64,000 bases of DNA from JADJWR01 sp964610575 (GCA_964610575.1 CAZSYX010000010.1:1-64000); one strand, 5' to 3'; shown: positions 19,597-29,461, counted from the first letter of the stretch. Notes: generated by a model not told the origin, from the sequence alone. Program-made: numbers and translations.

Positions 19597-20790
19597 TCAG
19601 GCAGCGACTTCGCGCGCACGCTGTGCAGCGTCGTGCTCGCGTGCCCGCCGCACCGCCAGCCAGCCGAGCAGTGCCGCGACGCTGCTCGACAGGAAGGCAG
19701 CGGAGGCCCCGAACGCCGACCAGAGCCATGCCGCCAGCAGGCTGCCGGCAGTCCCGCCCACGCCGTAGCCGATGCTCACGTAAAGCGCCTGGCCGCGCGC
19801 CGTGGCGCTGCCGTGGAACCAGCGCTGGATGGTCAGGATCGACGCGCTGTGATGCACGGCGAAGGTGGCCGCATGCAGCACCTGCGCAATGACCAGCAGC
19901 GTGATCACGTGCGCGAACTCGGCGATCAGCGCAAAGCGCAGCGCCGCCAGCGCCAAGCTCGCCGCCAGCAGGCGGAAGGGATCGAAGCGAGCAAAGACGC
20001 GTCCCTGGACGAAGAAGAAGCCGATCTCGACGATCACGCCGAGCACCCAGAACACGCCAATGGCGCTCTTGCTGTAGCCGAGCGCGGCCAGGTGCAGCGA
20101 GAAGTACGTGTACAGCGCGCCGTGGGCGAAGATCATCAGCAACACCGACAGGAAGAACCAGCGCACCCGCAGTTCGGCAAACAGCGCGCGCACCGAAACC
20201 GCCTCCGCCCCATGCGGCGAATGCGGGGCATCGCGTACCAGTTGCGCGACCAGCGCTGTGCCGACCAGGAACGCCAGCACCAGCCACGGCTGCAGCGCTA
20301 CCCCCGCCCAGTCGAGCAGCACGCCGGTGGCCAGCACGACGACCACGAAGCTGATCGAGCCCCATGCGCGCAGCCGCCCATAACGCGCGGCGGCCTGCGG
20401 ATCGCCGCGCAACCGGGTTGCGGTCATGGCCTCGGCGATCGGTATCTGCCCGGTCATGAAGAAGTGCACCGCGAACATCGTCAGCAGCACGTAGCCGAAG
20501 CCGCCGGGGAACAGCACCGGCACGAAGCAGATCGCCGCCGCCACCGAGGTGAAGCGCAGGATGCGCACCCGCTCGGTGGTGTGGTCAGCGAGCCAGCCCC
20601 AGGCGGTCGGGCCGAAGATGCGCATGCCCTGCGCCACCGCCATCACGATGCCGATCTGCGCTGCCGTCAGGCCGCGGTGCTCGAGATAGAGCGGGAAGTA
20701 AGGCGCCAGCACGCCCGTGCCGGCGAAGTAGGCGGCGAAGAACAGCCCGATCCGCCACGGCTGCCACGCCGGCGCCGCGTGCATGCTCAC
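19597..20790 (-). CDS. MFS transporter, HcaT/3-phenylpropionate-type
   Basis: A 397-aa protein with about twelve membrane spans. The N-terminus (WRIGLFFAAYFAGTGVLAPY) and the GWLADHTTERVRIL loop resemble the major-facilitator subgroup that includes the 3-phenylpropionate transporter HcaT and sugar-proton symporters. The substrate cannot be read from sequence. It begins 2 bp after the aroC stop at a GTG (20790) or an ATG (20784) and is almost surely co-transcribed with aroC. The neighbouring dioxygenase hints at aromatic substrates, but that is only context. Confidence 0.82.
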   Translation of the reverse strand: MSMHAAPAWQPWRIGLFFAAYFAGTGVLAPYFPLYLEHRGLTAAQIGIVMAVAQGMRIFGPTAWGWLADHTTERVRILRFTSVAAAICFVPVLFPGGFGYVLLTMFAVHFFMTGQIPIAEAMTATRLRGDPQAAARYGRLRAWGSISFVVVVLATGVLLDWAGVALQPWLVLAFLVGTALVAQLVRDAPHSPHGAEAVSVRALFAELRVRWFFLSVLLMIFAHGALYTYFSLHLAALGYSKSAIGVFWVLGVIVEIGFFFVQGRVFARFDPFRLLAASLALAALRFALIAEFAHVITLLVIAQVLHAATFAVHHSASILTIQRWFHGSATARGQALYVSIGYGVGGTAGSLLAAWLWSAFGASAAFLSSSVAALLGWLAVRRAREHDAAQRAREVAA

Positions 20791-20792
20791 GA

Positions 20793-21890
20793 TCAGGCTT
20801 GGGCCGGGATCGGCGGGGTCGGGTGCCGGACGTCGCCGTTTTGCGCGCGATGGATCAGGGCATGGTCGATCAACACCAGCGCCAGCATCGCCTCGGCGAT
20901 CGGCGTGGCGCGGATGCCCACGCAGGGGTCGTGCCGGCCGTGCGTCGCCACGGTGACCGCTTCGTTGCGCGCGTTGATCGAGCGGCGCGGCAGGCGGATG
21001 CTGGAGGTCGGCTTGATGGCGATCGAGACCTCAAGGTCCTGCCCGGTGGAAATGCCGCCGAGCACGCCGCCGGCGTGGTTGCTGGCGAAGCCCTGTGGCA
21101 GCAGTTCGTCGCTGTGCTGCGAGCCCTGCTGCGCGACCGCGCCGAAGCCGGCGCCGATCTCCACCCCCTTGACCGCGTTGATGCCCATCATCGCGTAGGC
21201 GATGTCGGCATCGAGCTTGTCGTACAGCGGCTCGCCCAGGCCGACCGGCACGCCGGTGGCACTGACCCGGATGCGCGCGCCGCAGGAATCGCCGCGCTTG
21301 CGCAGCGCGTCCATGTGCTCCTCGAGCTGCGGCACGATCGCCGCGTTGGGCGCGAAGAAGGCGTTCGACACCGCATCCTGCCACGACACGAACGGGATCT
21401 CGATCGGCCCCAGCTGCTGCATGCAGCCGCGGATCACCGTGCCGTACTGCAGGCGCAGCCACTTCTTCGCCACCGCGCCGGCGGCCACCATCGGCGCCGT
21501 CAGCCGCGCCGACGAACGCCCGCCGCCGCGCGGATCGCGCCGGCCGTACTTGCGCCAGTAGGTGTAGTCGGCATGCCCCGGTCGGAACGTGTCGACGAGG
21601 CTGTCGTAGTCGCTCGAGCGCTGGTCCTCGTTGCGGATCAACAGCGCAATCGGCGTGCCGGTTGTTTCGCCGCGAAAGATGCCGGACAGGATCTCGACGA
21701 GGTCGGACTCCTGCCGCTGCGTGACGTGGCGCGAGGTGCCGGGCTTGCGCCGCTCGAGGTCGGCCTGCAGGTCCTCGGCGGCCAGCGGCAACCCGGGCGG
21801 GCAACCATCGATCACACAGCCGATCGCCGGCCCGTGCGATTCGCCGAAGTTGGTGACGCGAAACAGGCGGCCGAAAGTCGATCCGGACAT
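20793..21890 (-). CDS. aroC: Chorismate synthase
   Basis: AroC makes chorismate from EPSP, using reduced FMN, at the end of the shikimate pathway. The 365-aa protein has the signature motifs GESHGPAIGCVIDGCPPG, RPGHADYTYWRKYG and RDPRGGGRSSARLT. The start is the ATG at 21890 (MSGSTFGRLFRVTNFGESHG). Open sequence upstream in the same frame is a shadow of the next gene. It sits between an FAD oxidoreductase gene and the MFS gene on the same strand. Confidence 0.97.
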   Translation of the reverse strand: MSGSTFGRLFRVTNFGESHGPAIGCVIDGCPPGLPLAAEDLQADLERRKPGTSRHVTQRQESDLVEILSGIFRGETTGTPIALLIRNEDQRSSDYDSLVDTFRPGHADYTYWRKYGRRDPRGGGRSSARLTAPMVAAGAVAKKWLRLQYGTVIRGCMQQLGPIEIPFVSWQDAVSNAFFAPNAAIVPQLEEHMDALRKRGDSCGARIRVSATGVPVGLGEPLYDKLDADIAYAMMGINAVKGVEIGAGFGAVAQQGSQHSDELLPQGFASNHAGGVLGGISTGQDLEVSIAIKPTSSIRLPRRSINARNEAVTVATHGRHDPCVGIRATPIAEAMLALVLIDHALIHRAQNGDVRHPTPPIPAQA

Positions 21891-21931
21891 GGCGCGCGAA
21901 TTGTACGGTGCCGTCTCGCACCGCCCCTCAT

Positions 21932-22930
21932 CTAGCGCAGCGCTGCCTCGGCAAGCGCAAGCCCGGACAGGTAGGCGCCCTCGATGCGCGGGCCGCCGCA
22001 CCAGTCGCCCGCCATGCCGAGGCGCTGCGCCTCGTCCCAGAGGAATGACCGCGGCAACGGGTTGACCGGTGTCGCATGCGGCCAGCGGATCGCCCGCGCA
22101 TGCAAAGGGTTCAGGTTGCGACGCAGGCGCGCCGAGAACGAGCGCACCATCCAGTGCGCGATGTCCTGCTCGTGCAGTCCGGCGTATCGCTGCGACCACT
22201 GCGGCCGGGCGTGCAGCACCCAGCGCTCGGCGACACCGTCGACCTGGCCGCGGCGCGGCTTCGCACTGTCCAGCGCCATCCAACCGAGGATCGGATCGTC
22301 GTTGATGAAGGCCCCCTCGAAACCGGCGCCGCTGCGATGCGACAGCGCCACCGTCACCGCCCAGCATGGATCCCAACTCACGGCATGGGCGACTTCTGCA
22401 AGCGTCGTCAGCCCCGCCAGCAGGGCCGCGGCCGCCGGCGAAGGCACCGCCACCAGCACTGCATCGAACGGCCCCACGCTTTCGGCGTCGTCGATCTCGC
22501 CGTGCAGGTGCCAGCCGTCCGCCGCGCGCTGCAGGCGCGCAATCGGCATCGAATAGCGGACATCGAGCCCCTGCGCCAGGTACACGCCGAGCCTGCGCAT
22601 GCCGGGCACGCCGACGAACCGCTCAGCGGAGGCCGTCTTGTCCTCGGTCGATCCGCTGTCGAAGGCGACGATCCGTCCCGGCCAGCGCTGCACGATCCCG
22701 GCCGACTGCCAGTGCTCCAGCGTGGCGACAAAGCGTCCGTCGGCAGCGGTGAAATACTGGGCGCCGTGGTCGTATGGGCCGGCGCCGTTGATCAGCGTGG
22801 CCGCGCGCCCGCCGGGGAACGGCTCGCACTCGAAGACGGTGACCGCCGCCCCGGCATCGTTCAGTGCGTGCGCGCAGGCCAGTCCGGCAATGCCCGCGCC
22901 GACGATCGCGAACCGCCTGCCCTGCGTCAA
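21932..22930 (-). CDS. FAD-dependent amine oxidase/renalase-like oxidoreductase
   Basis: A 332-aa flavoprotein whose N-terminus (FAIVGAGIAGLACAHALNDA) is a Rossmann FAD-binding loop followed by FECEPFPGGRAAT. The C-terminal GDWCGGPRIEGAYLSGLALA is the usual closing FAD motif. The family includes renalase-like oxidases; the substrate is unknown. The start codon is TTG, inside the stop of the upstream CBS gene (TTGA), so it should be translated by coupling. It lacks a signal peptide. Confidence 0.85.
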   Translation of the reverse strand: MTQGRRFAIVGAGIAGLACAHALNDAGAAVTVFECEPFPGGRAATLINGAGPYDHGAQYFTAADGRFVATLEHWQSAGIVQRWPGRIVAFDSGSTEDKTASAERFVGVPGMRRLGVYLAQGLDVRYSMPIARLQRAADGWHLHGEIDDAESVGPFDAVLVAVPSPAAAALLAGLTTLAEVAHAVSWDPCWAVTVALSHRSGAGFEGAFINDDPILGWMALDSAKPRRGQVDGVAERWVLHARPQWSQRYAGLHEQDIAHWMVRSFSARLRRNLNPLHARAIRWPHATPVNPLPRSFLWDEAQRLGMAGDWCGGPRIEGAYLSGLALAEAALR

Positions 22931-23376
22931 TTGCCGACTTGCTCCTGTTCCGGCCAGTCGCGGATATAGGCCTTGAGCATGCGGTTCTCGTAGCTCTGCT
23001 CCTCGAGCACGGCCTTGGCGACGTCGTAAAACGAGACCACGCCCATCAGCGTGGTGCCGTCGAGCACCGGCAGGTAGCGCGTGTGCTCCTCGAGCATCAT
23101 CCGGCGCAGCTCCATCACGTCGGTGTGCGGGCTGACGATGCGGGGCGCGACCATCGCCGCGCGCACCGTGCCGTCGCCAACCGCGCCGCCATTGGCGTGC
23201 ACCTTGTTAAGCACTTCGCGGAACGTCAGCATGCCCACGAGGTCGCCACGGTCCATCACCACCACCGAGCCAATGTCGTTCTCGGCCATCGCCTGCACCG
23301 CCGACCACAGCGTGGCCTGCGGCGTGACCGTGAACAGGGTGTTGCCCTTGAGCCGAAGAATGTCTGCCACTTTCAT
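22927..23376 (-). CDS. CBS-domain pair protein
   Basis: A 149-aa protein made of two CBS domains (about residues 10-60 and 75-130), which usually bind adenosyl ligands and act as energy sensors. It starts at the ATG at 23376 (MKVADILRLKGNTLFTV), with GGAG upstream. A longer frame upstream has no support. It overlaps the FAD gene by 4 bp. No enzyme domain is fused to it, so its partner is unknown. Confidence 0.9.
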   Translation of the reverse strand: MKVADILRLKGNTLFTVTPQATLWSAVQAMAENDIGSVVVMDRGDLVGMLTFREVLNKVHANGGAVGDGTVRAAMVAPRIVSPHTDVMELRRMMLEEHTRYLPVLDGTTLMGVVSFYDVAKAVLEEQSYENRMLKAYIRDWPEQEQVGN

Positions 23377-23485
23377 CGCCGTGTCTCCTCGCTCGGGACG
23401 ATGCCGGTCGCCGGCCGCACCGGCGTGCCGCGATGCTACGCTGCAACGGCCCCGCGGCAATCGAGCATTGCCGCAGATACGGCAT

Positions 23486-24268
23486 TCAGACGACCCGCAT
23501 CCAGCCTAAACCGGCCGAGGTACCGCCGGCGCCGCCGCGCACCGGCCGGTACTCGCAGCCGACCCAGCCGCGATAGCCGAGCCGGTCGATCAGCGCGAAC
23601 AGGTGTCGGTAATCGATCTCGCCGGTGTCGGGCTCGCTGCGGTCCGGCACGCCGGCGATCTGCAGGTGGGCAATCAGCGGGAGATGCCGCTCGAAACGGC
23701 GCGTCAGGTCGCCCTCCTCGGTCTGCAGGTGATAGAAGTCCATCTGCAGGCCAATCTTGCCCTGCGCCGACTCGCCGATGATCTGCGCCGCCTGCTCCTG
23801 CGTGCGCAGGAAGTAACCGGGCGCATCGCGGCCGTTGAGCGGCTCGATCGTTACCGTGATGCCGTGCGGTCGCAGCAACGCGCAGGCCCAGTCGAGGTTG
23901 CGCAGGTAGGTGCGTCGGCATTCGTCCCGCGGCGCCTCCGCCGGCGGACATCCCGCCAGCACGTGCACGCGCCGACAGTTCAGCGTGCGCGCATAGTCGA
24001 GCGCGACAGCAATCGACGTTTCGAACTCCGCCTGCCGACCGGGCAGCGCGGCCAGGCCACGGTCGCTCGCTTCCTTGCCGCGTGGCGAATTGAGCAGCAC
24101 CAGCGGCACGCCCGCCGCATCGAGCGCTTCGCGCCATTGGGGGGCCGGTGCTTCGTAGGGAGCCTGCACCTCGACCGCGGCGAAACCGTCGCGCGCCGCC
24201 GCCTCGATCCGATCGAGCAGCGGAAACTCCGGGTACAGCGTCGAAAGGTTCGCGGCGAAGCGCGGCAT
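23486..24268 (-). CDS. Hydroxypyruvate isomerase family protein
   Basis: A 260-aa TIM-barrel sugar isomerase-like protein starting MPRFAANLSTLYPEFPLLDR. It has Glu in TIEPLN and the metal-site stretch QMDFYHLQ, as in the Hyi/OtnI family that interconverts hydroxypyruvate and tartronate semialdehyde or related acids. Its ATG shares a base with the stop of the proline iminopeptidase gene. No glyoxylate carboligase gene is present nearby, so the substrate is open. Confidence 0.85.
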   Translation of the reverse strand: MPRFAANLSTLYPEFPLLDRIEAAARDGFAAVEVQAPYEAPAPQWREALDAAGVPLVLLNSPRGKEASDRGLAALPGRQAEFETSIAVALDYARTLNCRRVHVLAGCPPAEAPRDECRRTYLRNLDWACALLRPHGITVTIEPLNGRDAPGYFLRTQEQAAQIIGESAQGKIGLQMDFYHLQTEEGDLTRRFERHLPLIAHLQIAGVPDRSEPDTGEIDYRHLFALIDRLGYRGWVGCEYRPVRGGAGGTSAGLGWMRVV

Positions 24269-25239
24269 CAGCCGAGGAGGCGTTTGAAGCGCTCGACCTC
24301 GCGGATCACGGCTGCGCGCACCGGCGGTTCCCACACCGAGTGACCACCGTCGGGCACGATCTCGTAGCGCGCGTCGGGCCAGGCACGGGTCAGTTCGTCG
24401 GCACTGGCGATTGGGCAGATCATGTCGTAACGGCCGTGCACGATCGACGCCGGCAGGTGCCGGATGCGGTGCAGGTCGGTCAGCAGCTGCTCGGGCGACA
24501 GGAAGCACTCGTGCGCGAAGTAGTGCGCCTCGAGCCGCGCCAGCCCGATCGACTCGTCCGTGGTCTGCCGGGTCATCTCCGGATTCGGCAGCAGTGTCGA
24601 GCAACTGGCCTCGTACTCGCTCCAGGCGCGGGCAAACGGCACGTGGACCCGCGCATCGTCATGGAACAGCCGCTTGAGGTACCCGCCGAGCAGGTCGCTG
24701 CGCTCGCCAGCGGGCAGCATGCCGGCGAAGCGACGCCATGCCTCGGGAAATACCTGGCGCAGTCCATAGAGAAACCACTGGATCTCGGCCGGCCGGCCGA
24801 GGAACACGCCGCGCAGCACGAAGCCGAGGCAGCGCTCGGGCTGCGCCTGCCCATAGGCCAGTGCCAGTGTGCTGCCCCAGGAGCCGCCGAAGACCAGCCA
24901 CTTCTTCACGCCGAGGTAGTCGCGCAGCGTCTCGATGTCGCGCACCAGGTGGCGCGTGGTGTTGTCGAGCGCCCCGCCGAGCGGCGTCGAGTTGCCGGCG
25001 CCGCGCTGGTCGAACAGCACGATGCGGAACGTCTCGGGGTCGAAGAAGCGCCGATGCTCGACCGAGCAGCCGCCGCCCGGCCCCCCGTGCAGGAACAGCA
25101 CCGGCACACCGAGCGGATTGCCGCAGCTCTCCCAGTACATCGTGTGCACGTCGTCGAGCGCGAGCATGCCCTGGTCGTAGGGTTCCAGTGCGGGATAAAG
25201 CTCGGCTCGCAGATCCGACCGCATGTCCATGCGTGGCAT
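24268..25239 (-). CDS. pip: Proline iminopeptidase
   Basis: An alpha/beta hydrolase of 323 aa that removes N-terminal proline from peptides in the cytoplasm. The family's HGGPGGGC oxyanion motif, the nucleophile elbow GGSWGSTLAL, and DQRGAGNSTP are all present; the catalytic His is in PDGGHSVWEP. The length is normal. It is divergent from metY, with 83 bp between, and coupled to the isomerase gene downstream. Two ATG codons near the start (25239 and 25230) are both possible. Confidence 0.94.
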   Translation of the reverse strand: MPRMDMRSDLRAELYPALEPYDQGMLALDDVHTMYWESCGNPLGVPVLFLHGGPGGGCSVEHRRFFDPETFRIVLFDQRGAGNSTPLGGALDNTTRHLVRDIETLRDYLGVKKWLVFGGSWGSTLALAYGQAQPERCLGFVLRGVFLGRPAEIQWFLYGLRQVFPEAWRRFAGMLPAGERSDLLGGYLKRLFHDDARVHVPFARAWSEYEASCSTLLPNPEMTRQTTDESIGLARLEAHYFAHECFLSPEQLLTDLHRIRHLPASIVHGRYDMICPIASADELTRAWPDARYEIVPDGGHSVWEPPVRAAVIREVERFKRLLG

Positions 25240-25322
25240 TATGCCGCCGGCTTGCCTGCCGCCTGCATCGGACCGACGGATTCAGGCTGGCGTTTCGTCT
25301 TCCCATTTCACGCCCTCCCGCC

Positions 25323-26615
25323 ATGAGCAGATACCCCGGCTTCGACACGCTGGCGCTGCACGCCGGCCAGGCTCCGGACACCGCCACAGGCAGCCGCGCG
25401 GTGCCGATCTATGCCACCACCTCGTTCTGCTTCGACGATTCGGAGCACGCGGCGTCGCTGTTCAACATGGAGCGCGCCGGTCACGTGTACTCGCGCATCT
25501 CCAACCCGACGGTGGCGGTGTTCGAGGAGCGGGTCGCCGCTCTCGAACGCGGCGTCGGCGCCATTGCCACCGCCAGCGGCCAGGCCGCGCTGCACCTGGC
25601 GATCGCCACGCTGATGGGCGCCGGCAGCCATATCGTCGCCAGCCGCGCGCTCTATGGCGGCTCGCACAACCTGCTCGCCTACACGCTGAAGCGGTTCGGC
25701 ATCGAGACGACCTTCGTCGATCCGCGCGACCTCGAGGCGTGGCGCGGCGCCATTCGTCCGCAGACGCGGCTCCTCTTCGGCGAGACGCTCGGCAACCCGG
25801 GACTCGACGTGCTTGACGTCCCTGCTGTCTCGGCGCTGGCGCACTCGCACGGCCTGCCGCTGCTGGTCGACAGCACCTTCACCACGCCGTACCTGATGCA
25901 GCCGGCCGAACTCGGTGCCGACCTCGTCTACCACTCGGCGACCAAGTTCATCGGCGGCCATGGCACGGCCATCGGCGGCGTGCTGGTCGACAGCGGCTGC
26001 TTCGACTGGCGCTCGAGCGGCAAGTTCGACGTGCTCACAGGGCCCTACGAGGGCTTCCATGGCATGACCTTCGCCGATGAGAGCACGGTGGCGCCGTTCC
26101 TGCTGCGCGCCCGCCGCGAGGGGCTGCGCGACTTCGGCGCCTGCATGAGCGCGCACACCGCCTTCCTGCTGCTGCAGGGCCTGGAGACACTGCCGTTGCG
26201 CATGGCGCGGCACGTGCAGAACGCGCGCAAGGTGGTGGCGTTCCTGGCCACGCACCCGCAGATCGAGTCGATCGCCTATCCGGAACTGCCGTCGCATCCG
26301 GACCACGCGCTGGCGCAGCGACTGCTGCCGAAGGGGTGCGGCGCGGTATTCAGCTTCAACCTGAAGGGCTCGCGCGCGGCGGGGCGCAGGTTCGTCGAAT
26401 CGCTGCAGGTGTTCTCGCACCTGGCCAACGTCGGCGATGCCAAGTCGCTGGTGATCCACCCGGCATCCACCACGCACTTCCGCGTGCCGGACGACGAACT
26501 GGCCGCTGCCGGCATCGCGCAGGGAACGATCCGCCTGTCGATCGGCCTCGAGGACCCGGTCGACCTGCTCGACGATCTCGGCCGTGCGCTGAGAGCCGCC
26601 TCGAAGGTGAAATAG
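25323..26615 (+). CDS. metY: O-acetylhomoserine aminocarboxypropyltransferase family enzyme
   Basis: A 430-aa PLP enzyme that makes homocysteine from O-acyl-homoserine and sulfide. It starts MSRYPGFDTLALHAGQAPD and carries the PLP-lysine in YHSATKFIGGHGT and the SRISNPTVAVFEERVAALE segment. Length of 430 aa and sequence favour the MetY (acetyl) type over MetZ (succinyl), but substrate choice cannot be proven here. The ATG at 25323 is used. The next gene starts directly after the stop. Confidence 0.88.
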   Translation: MSRYPGFDTLALHAGQAPDTATGSRAVPIYATTSFCFDDSEHAASLFNMERAGHVYSRISNPTVAVFEERVAALERGVGAIATASGQAALHLAIATLMGAGSHIVASRALYGGSHNLLAYTLKRFGIETTFVDPRDLEAWRGAIRPQTRLLFGETLGNPGLDVLDVPAVSALAHSHGLPLLVDSTFTTPYLMQPAELGADLVYHSATKFIGGHGTAIGGVLVDSGCFDWRSSGKFDVLTGPYEGFHGMTFADESTVAPFLLRARREGLRDFGACMSAHTAFLLLQGLETLPLRMARHVQNARKVVAFLATHPQIESIAYPELPSHPDHALAQRLLPKGCGAVFSFNLKGSRAAGRRFVESLQVFSHLANVGDAKSLVIHPASTTHFRVPDDELAAAGIAQGTIRLSIGLEDPVDLLDDLGRALRAASKVK

Positions 26616-27458
26616 ATGGATCTCGGCATCCCCGGCAGCCGCATCTACGCCTACACCGGCGGCAAGCCCTTCGACTCTTCCCTGCCCTGCGTGGTGTTCA
26701 TCCACGGCGCGCAGCACGACCACAGCGTGTGGATCCTGCAGTCGCGCTTCCTCGCCCATCACGGTCACGCCGTACTTGCGCTCGACCTGCCCGGCCATGG
26801 CCGCAGCGACGGACCGCCGGCTCGCGCGGTCGAGGAAATGGCCGAGCGGGTCGCCACGGCACTGGCGCCGCTGGCCAACCCACGCCTGCTGCTCGCCGGC
26901 CACAGCATGGGGTCGCTGATCGCGCTCGAAGTTGCCCGGCGCCTGCCGGCGCGCATGGCCGGGGTGGCCCTTCTCGGCACGGCGGCGCCGATGCGCGTCT
27001 CCGATGCACTGCTGGCCGCCACCCGCGACGATCCGTCGGCGGCGATGGACATGATCAACGTCTGGTCGCACAGCCCCGTCCTCGCGCCGTTCGCCGCGCG
27101 GCCCGGCTGCCCGGCGCCGGGATTCGACATCGTCTGGCAGAACCTGCGGCTGATGCAGCGGGTCGCGGCAGTCAACGGCGCCGACGTGCTGCCGACCGAC
27201 TTCGCCGCCTGCAACGCCTACGACGGCGCGCTCGATGCCGTTCGCGCGCTGCGGTGCCCGGCGCTGTTCATCCTCGGCAGCCGCGACCAGATGACGCCAC
27301 CGAAGGCGGCGCAATCGCTGATCGATGCCTGCGCGCAGCCGCAGGTCGCTACGCTGGCTGCCACCGGCCACGCGATGATGACGGAGAACCCCGACGGCGT
27401 CCGGCGCGCGCTGCATGCCTTCGCGCAGAAGGTGTTTGTTGCAGGCGTTGCCGCCTGA
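26616..27458 (+). CDS. Alpha/beta hydrolase
   Basis: A 280-aa cytoplasmic alpha/beta-hydrolase with the nucleophile elbow AGHSMGSL (Ser about residue 96), LDLPGHGRSDG near the N-terminus, an acid in LGSRDQMTP and the His in ATGHAMM. It begins at the first base after the metY stop, so the two are co-expressed. It could process an ester linked to homoserine metabolism, but this is inference. It is not a MetX by sequence. Confidence 0.87.
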   Translation: MDLGIPGSRIYAYTGGKPFDSSLPCVVFIHGAQHDHSVWILQSRFLAHHGHAVLALDLPGHGRSDGPPARAVEEMAERVATALAPLANPRLLLAGHSMGSLIALEVARRLPARMAGVALLGTAAPMRVSDALLAATRDDPSAAMDMINVWSHSPVLAPFAARPGCPAPGFDIVWQNLRLMQRVAAVNGADVLPTDFAACNAYDGALDAVRALRCPALFILGSRDQMTPPKAAQSLIDACAQPQVATLAATGHAMMTENPDGVRRALHAFAQKVFVAGVAA

Positions 27459-27466
27459 TCCGGGCG

Positions 27467-28108
27467 GTGAGCCTCGACGCCGTCAACTGGGACACCTACT
27501 GGCTGTACGTCGCCACCGAGGCGGCGCTGTCGCTGTCGCCCGGGCCGGCGGTGATGCTGGTCATCGCCTACGGACTCGCCCAGGGAGCGCGCCGTTCGCT
27601 GTGGGCAAGCCTCGGCATCCTCTCGGCCAACGGCCTGTACTTCGCGCTTTCGGCCACCAGCCTCGGCGCGCTGCTGGTCGCCTCCGAGACTTTCTTCCAG
27701 GCGATCAGGTGGGCCGGCGCCGCCTATCTTGTCTACCTCGGGCTGGCCGCGCTGTTCGGCCAGCCGTCGCCGATCACCGTTTCCCGGTCGGCCGCGCGCG
27801 ATGGCTCGCCAGGGGCGATCTACCTCTCCGGCCTGACGCTGCAGCTGGCGAATCCGAAGACGCTGGTGTTCTTCGTCGCCATCCTGCCGCAGTTCGTCGA
27901 CCCGCGGCTGCCGATCGGGGCGCAGATGGTCTGGTTGGCGGCGGGTTCGGTGATCCCGGAGCTCTTCATCCTTGCCGGGTACGGATTCGCCGCCTCGCGC
28001 GCGGCGCGGCTGGCCGCCGATCCGCGTTTCGCGCGCATCATCGATCGTGCCGCCGGTTTGCTGGTTCTCGCCGCGGCCGCCATGGTGCTGAGCGTTTCAC
28101 GCGCCTGA
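27467..28108 (+). CDS. LysE/RhtB family amino-acid exporter
   Basis: A 213-aa membrane protein with about six spans and the family's opening SLSPGPAVMLVIAYGLAQGA. The conserved LQLANPKTLVFFVAILPQF lies in the middle. It exports amino acids or related compounds. The start is probably the GTG at 27467, 8 bp after the hydrolase stop; a long frame further upstream is a shadow of the preceding genes. It ends 22 bp from the convergent yihY. Confidence 0.86.
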   Translation: MSLDAVNWDTYWLYVATEAALSLSPGPAVMLVIAYGLAQGARRSLWASLGILSANGLYFALSATSLGALLVASETFFQAIRWAGAAYLVYLGLAALFGQPSPITVSRSAARDGSPGAIYLSGLTLQLANPKTLVFFVAILPQFVDPRLPIGAQMVWLAAGSVIPELFILAGYGFAASRAARLAADPRFARIIDRAAGLLVLAAAAMVLSVSRA

Positions 28109-28130
28109 AACCCGGCCGCGTCGCGCGGCA

Positions 28131-29453
28131 TCACGCGGCGGCCTTGCCTCCCCGCTCGGCGCCAAGAACCGCAGAAAGGGGTTCCTGCAGCCAGCTCGCG
28201 CCCAGCCCCGCGTCGAGCCATCGACCGAGTTCCGGCTGCGCGGCGAGCAGCGAATTAGCCGGGTCGACGGCCAGTCGCGTGAACAGCGGCAACAGCGTCG
28301 CCTGGCCGACTTCACAGGTCAGCAGCCACTTGCCGGCGTGCGCACCGTCGAGGCGCGACACGTAGTTGAGCTTCTCCAGTTCGGCCAGCAGGCGCTCCAC
28401 ACCGTCGTCCGGGAAGCGCACCGCGCGGGCGAGCGCGGCGACCGGCATGCGGCCGTCGTCGATCCCCTGCTCGCGCGAGCGCAGCAGAGTACGCAGCAAG
28501 GCGACCGCAGTGATGAAACGATTGCCGGCGCGGCGCTCGTCGGCAAAGCGCGTCGAGCGCAGCATGGGCAGCGTGGCGGCGATCGCCGCGCCCAGCAGGA
28601 CCGCGTACCAGGACAGGTACACCCAGAACAGGAACAGCGGCACGGCGGAAAAGGCGCCGTAAATGCCGGGCAGCGTGCTGCTGCGGATGTACAGGCCGAA
28701 GAGGTAGCTGAGCAGTTCGCCAATCGCCGAAGCGATGCAGCCACCGATCAGCGCATCGTGCCATTCGACCTTGCGGTTCGGCACCAGCACGTACAGGGCC
28801 GCCAGCGCCAGGCCGCCGAGGACGAACGGCGCCAGATCTAGCACGGCGCGCGTGAGTCCCGACGAGTACGCAAGCGGGCTGCCGGACAGCGCGAACAGGT
28901 AAGAGGTGGTGCTCAGGCTGGCGCCGATCGCCAGCGGCCCCAGCGTGAGCAGCGTCCAGTAGACGAGCACCCGCGCCAGCACGCTGCGCCGCGCCTGGAC
29001 TTTCCAGATGTCGTTCAGCACGCGGTCGACGGTGTGGATCATCAGCAGCGCCGTGACCACCAGGAACAGCAGGCCGTAGGCAGTCAGGCCGGCCGCGTTG
29101 GCGGTGAAGTCGTGCAGATAGCGCAGAACGGTCGACGAAAGCTGCGGCGGCAGCAGCCCCTGCAACATCCGGTGCTCCAGCGCGAGACGGTACTCGGCGA
29201 ACAGCGGAAAGACCGCGAACACCGACAGCGCCACTGCCAGCAGCGGCACGATCGACAGCGTGGTGGTGAAGGTCAGACCGCCGGCGACCTGTGCCACCTT
29301 CACCTCGCGCGCCCGGTGCAGCGCGAAGGCCAGAACCTCGCGCGCCTGTTCGAGCCACGTCCGCGCCCGCTGCGGCCAGCGGTCGACGCGAACCAGCTCG
29401 GCGATCCAGCCGGACAGCCGCTCGCGTGCATGGCTCAGAAAGAGGCTCGCCAT
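28131..29453 (-). CDS. yihY: YihY/BrkB family inner-membrane protein
   Basis: A 440-aa protein with about six membrane spans, from GGLTFTTTLSIVPLLAVAL to LFLFWVYLSWYAVLLGAAIA, followed by a cytoplasmic tail of about 150 aa that looks like a winged helix (FITAVALLRTLLRSREQGID). The family was once called ribonuclease BN in error; its role is unknown. The tail is usual for the proteobacterial long form. It starts at the ATG at 29453, divergent from the WrbA-like gene. Confidence 0.9.
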   Translation of the reverse strand: MASLFLSHARERLSGWIAELVRVDRWPQRARTWLEQAREVLAFALHRAREVKVAQVAGGLTFTTTLSIVPLLAVALSVFAVFPLFAEYRLALEHRMLQGLLPPQLSSTVLRYLHDFTANAAGLTAYGLLFLVVTALLMIHTVDRVLNDIWKVQARRSVLARVLVYWTLLTLGPLAIGASLSTTSYLFALSGSPLAYSSGLTRAVLDLAPFVLGGLALAALYVLVPNRKVEWHDALIGGCIASAIGELLSYLFGLYIRSSTLPGIYGAFSAVPLFLFWVYLSWYAVLLGAAIAATLPMLRSTRFADERRAGNRFITAVALLRTLLRSREQGIDDGRMPVAALARAVRFPDDGVERLLAELEKLNYVSRLDGAHAGKWLLTCEVGQATLLPLFTRLAVDPANSLLAAQPELGRWLDAGLGASWLQEPLSAVLGAERGGKAAA

Positions 29454-29461
29454 CGCGTTCC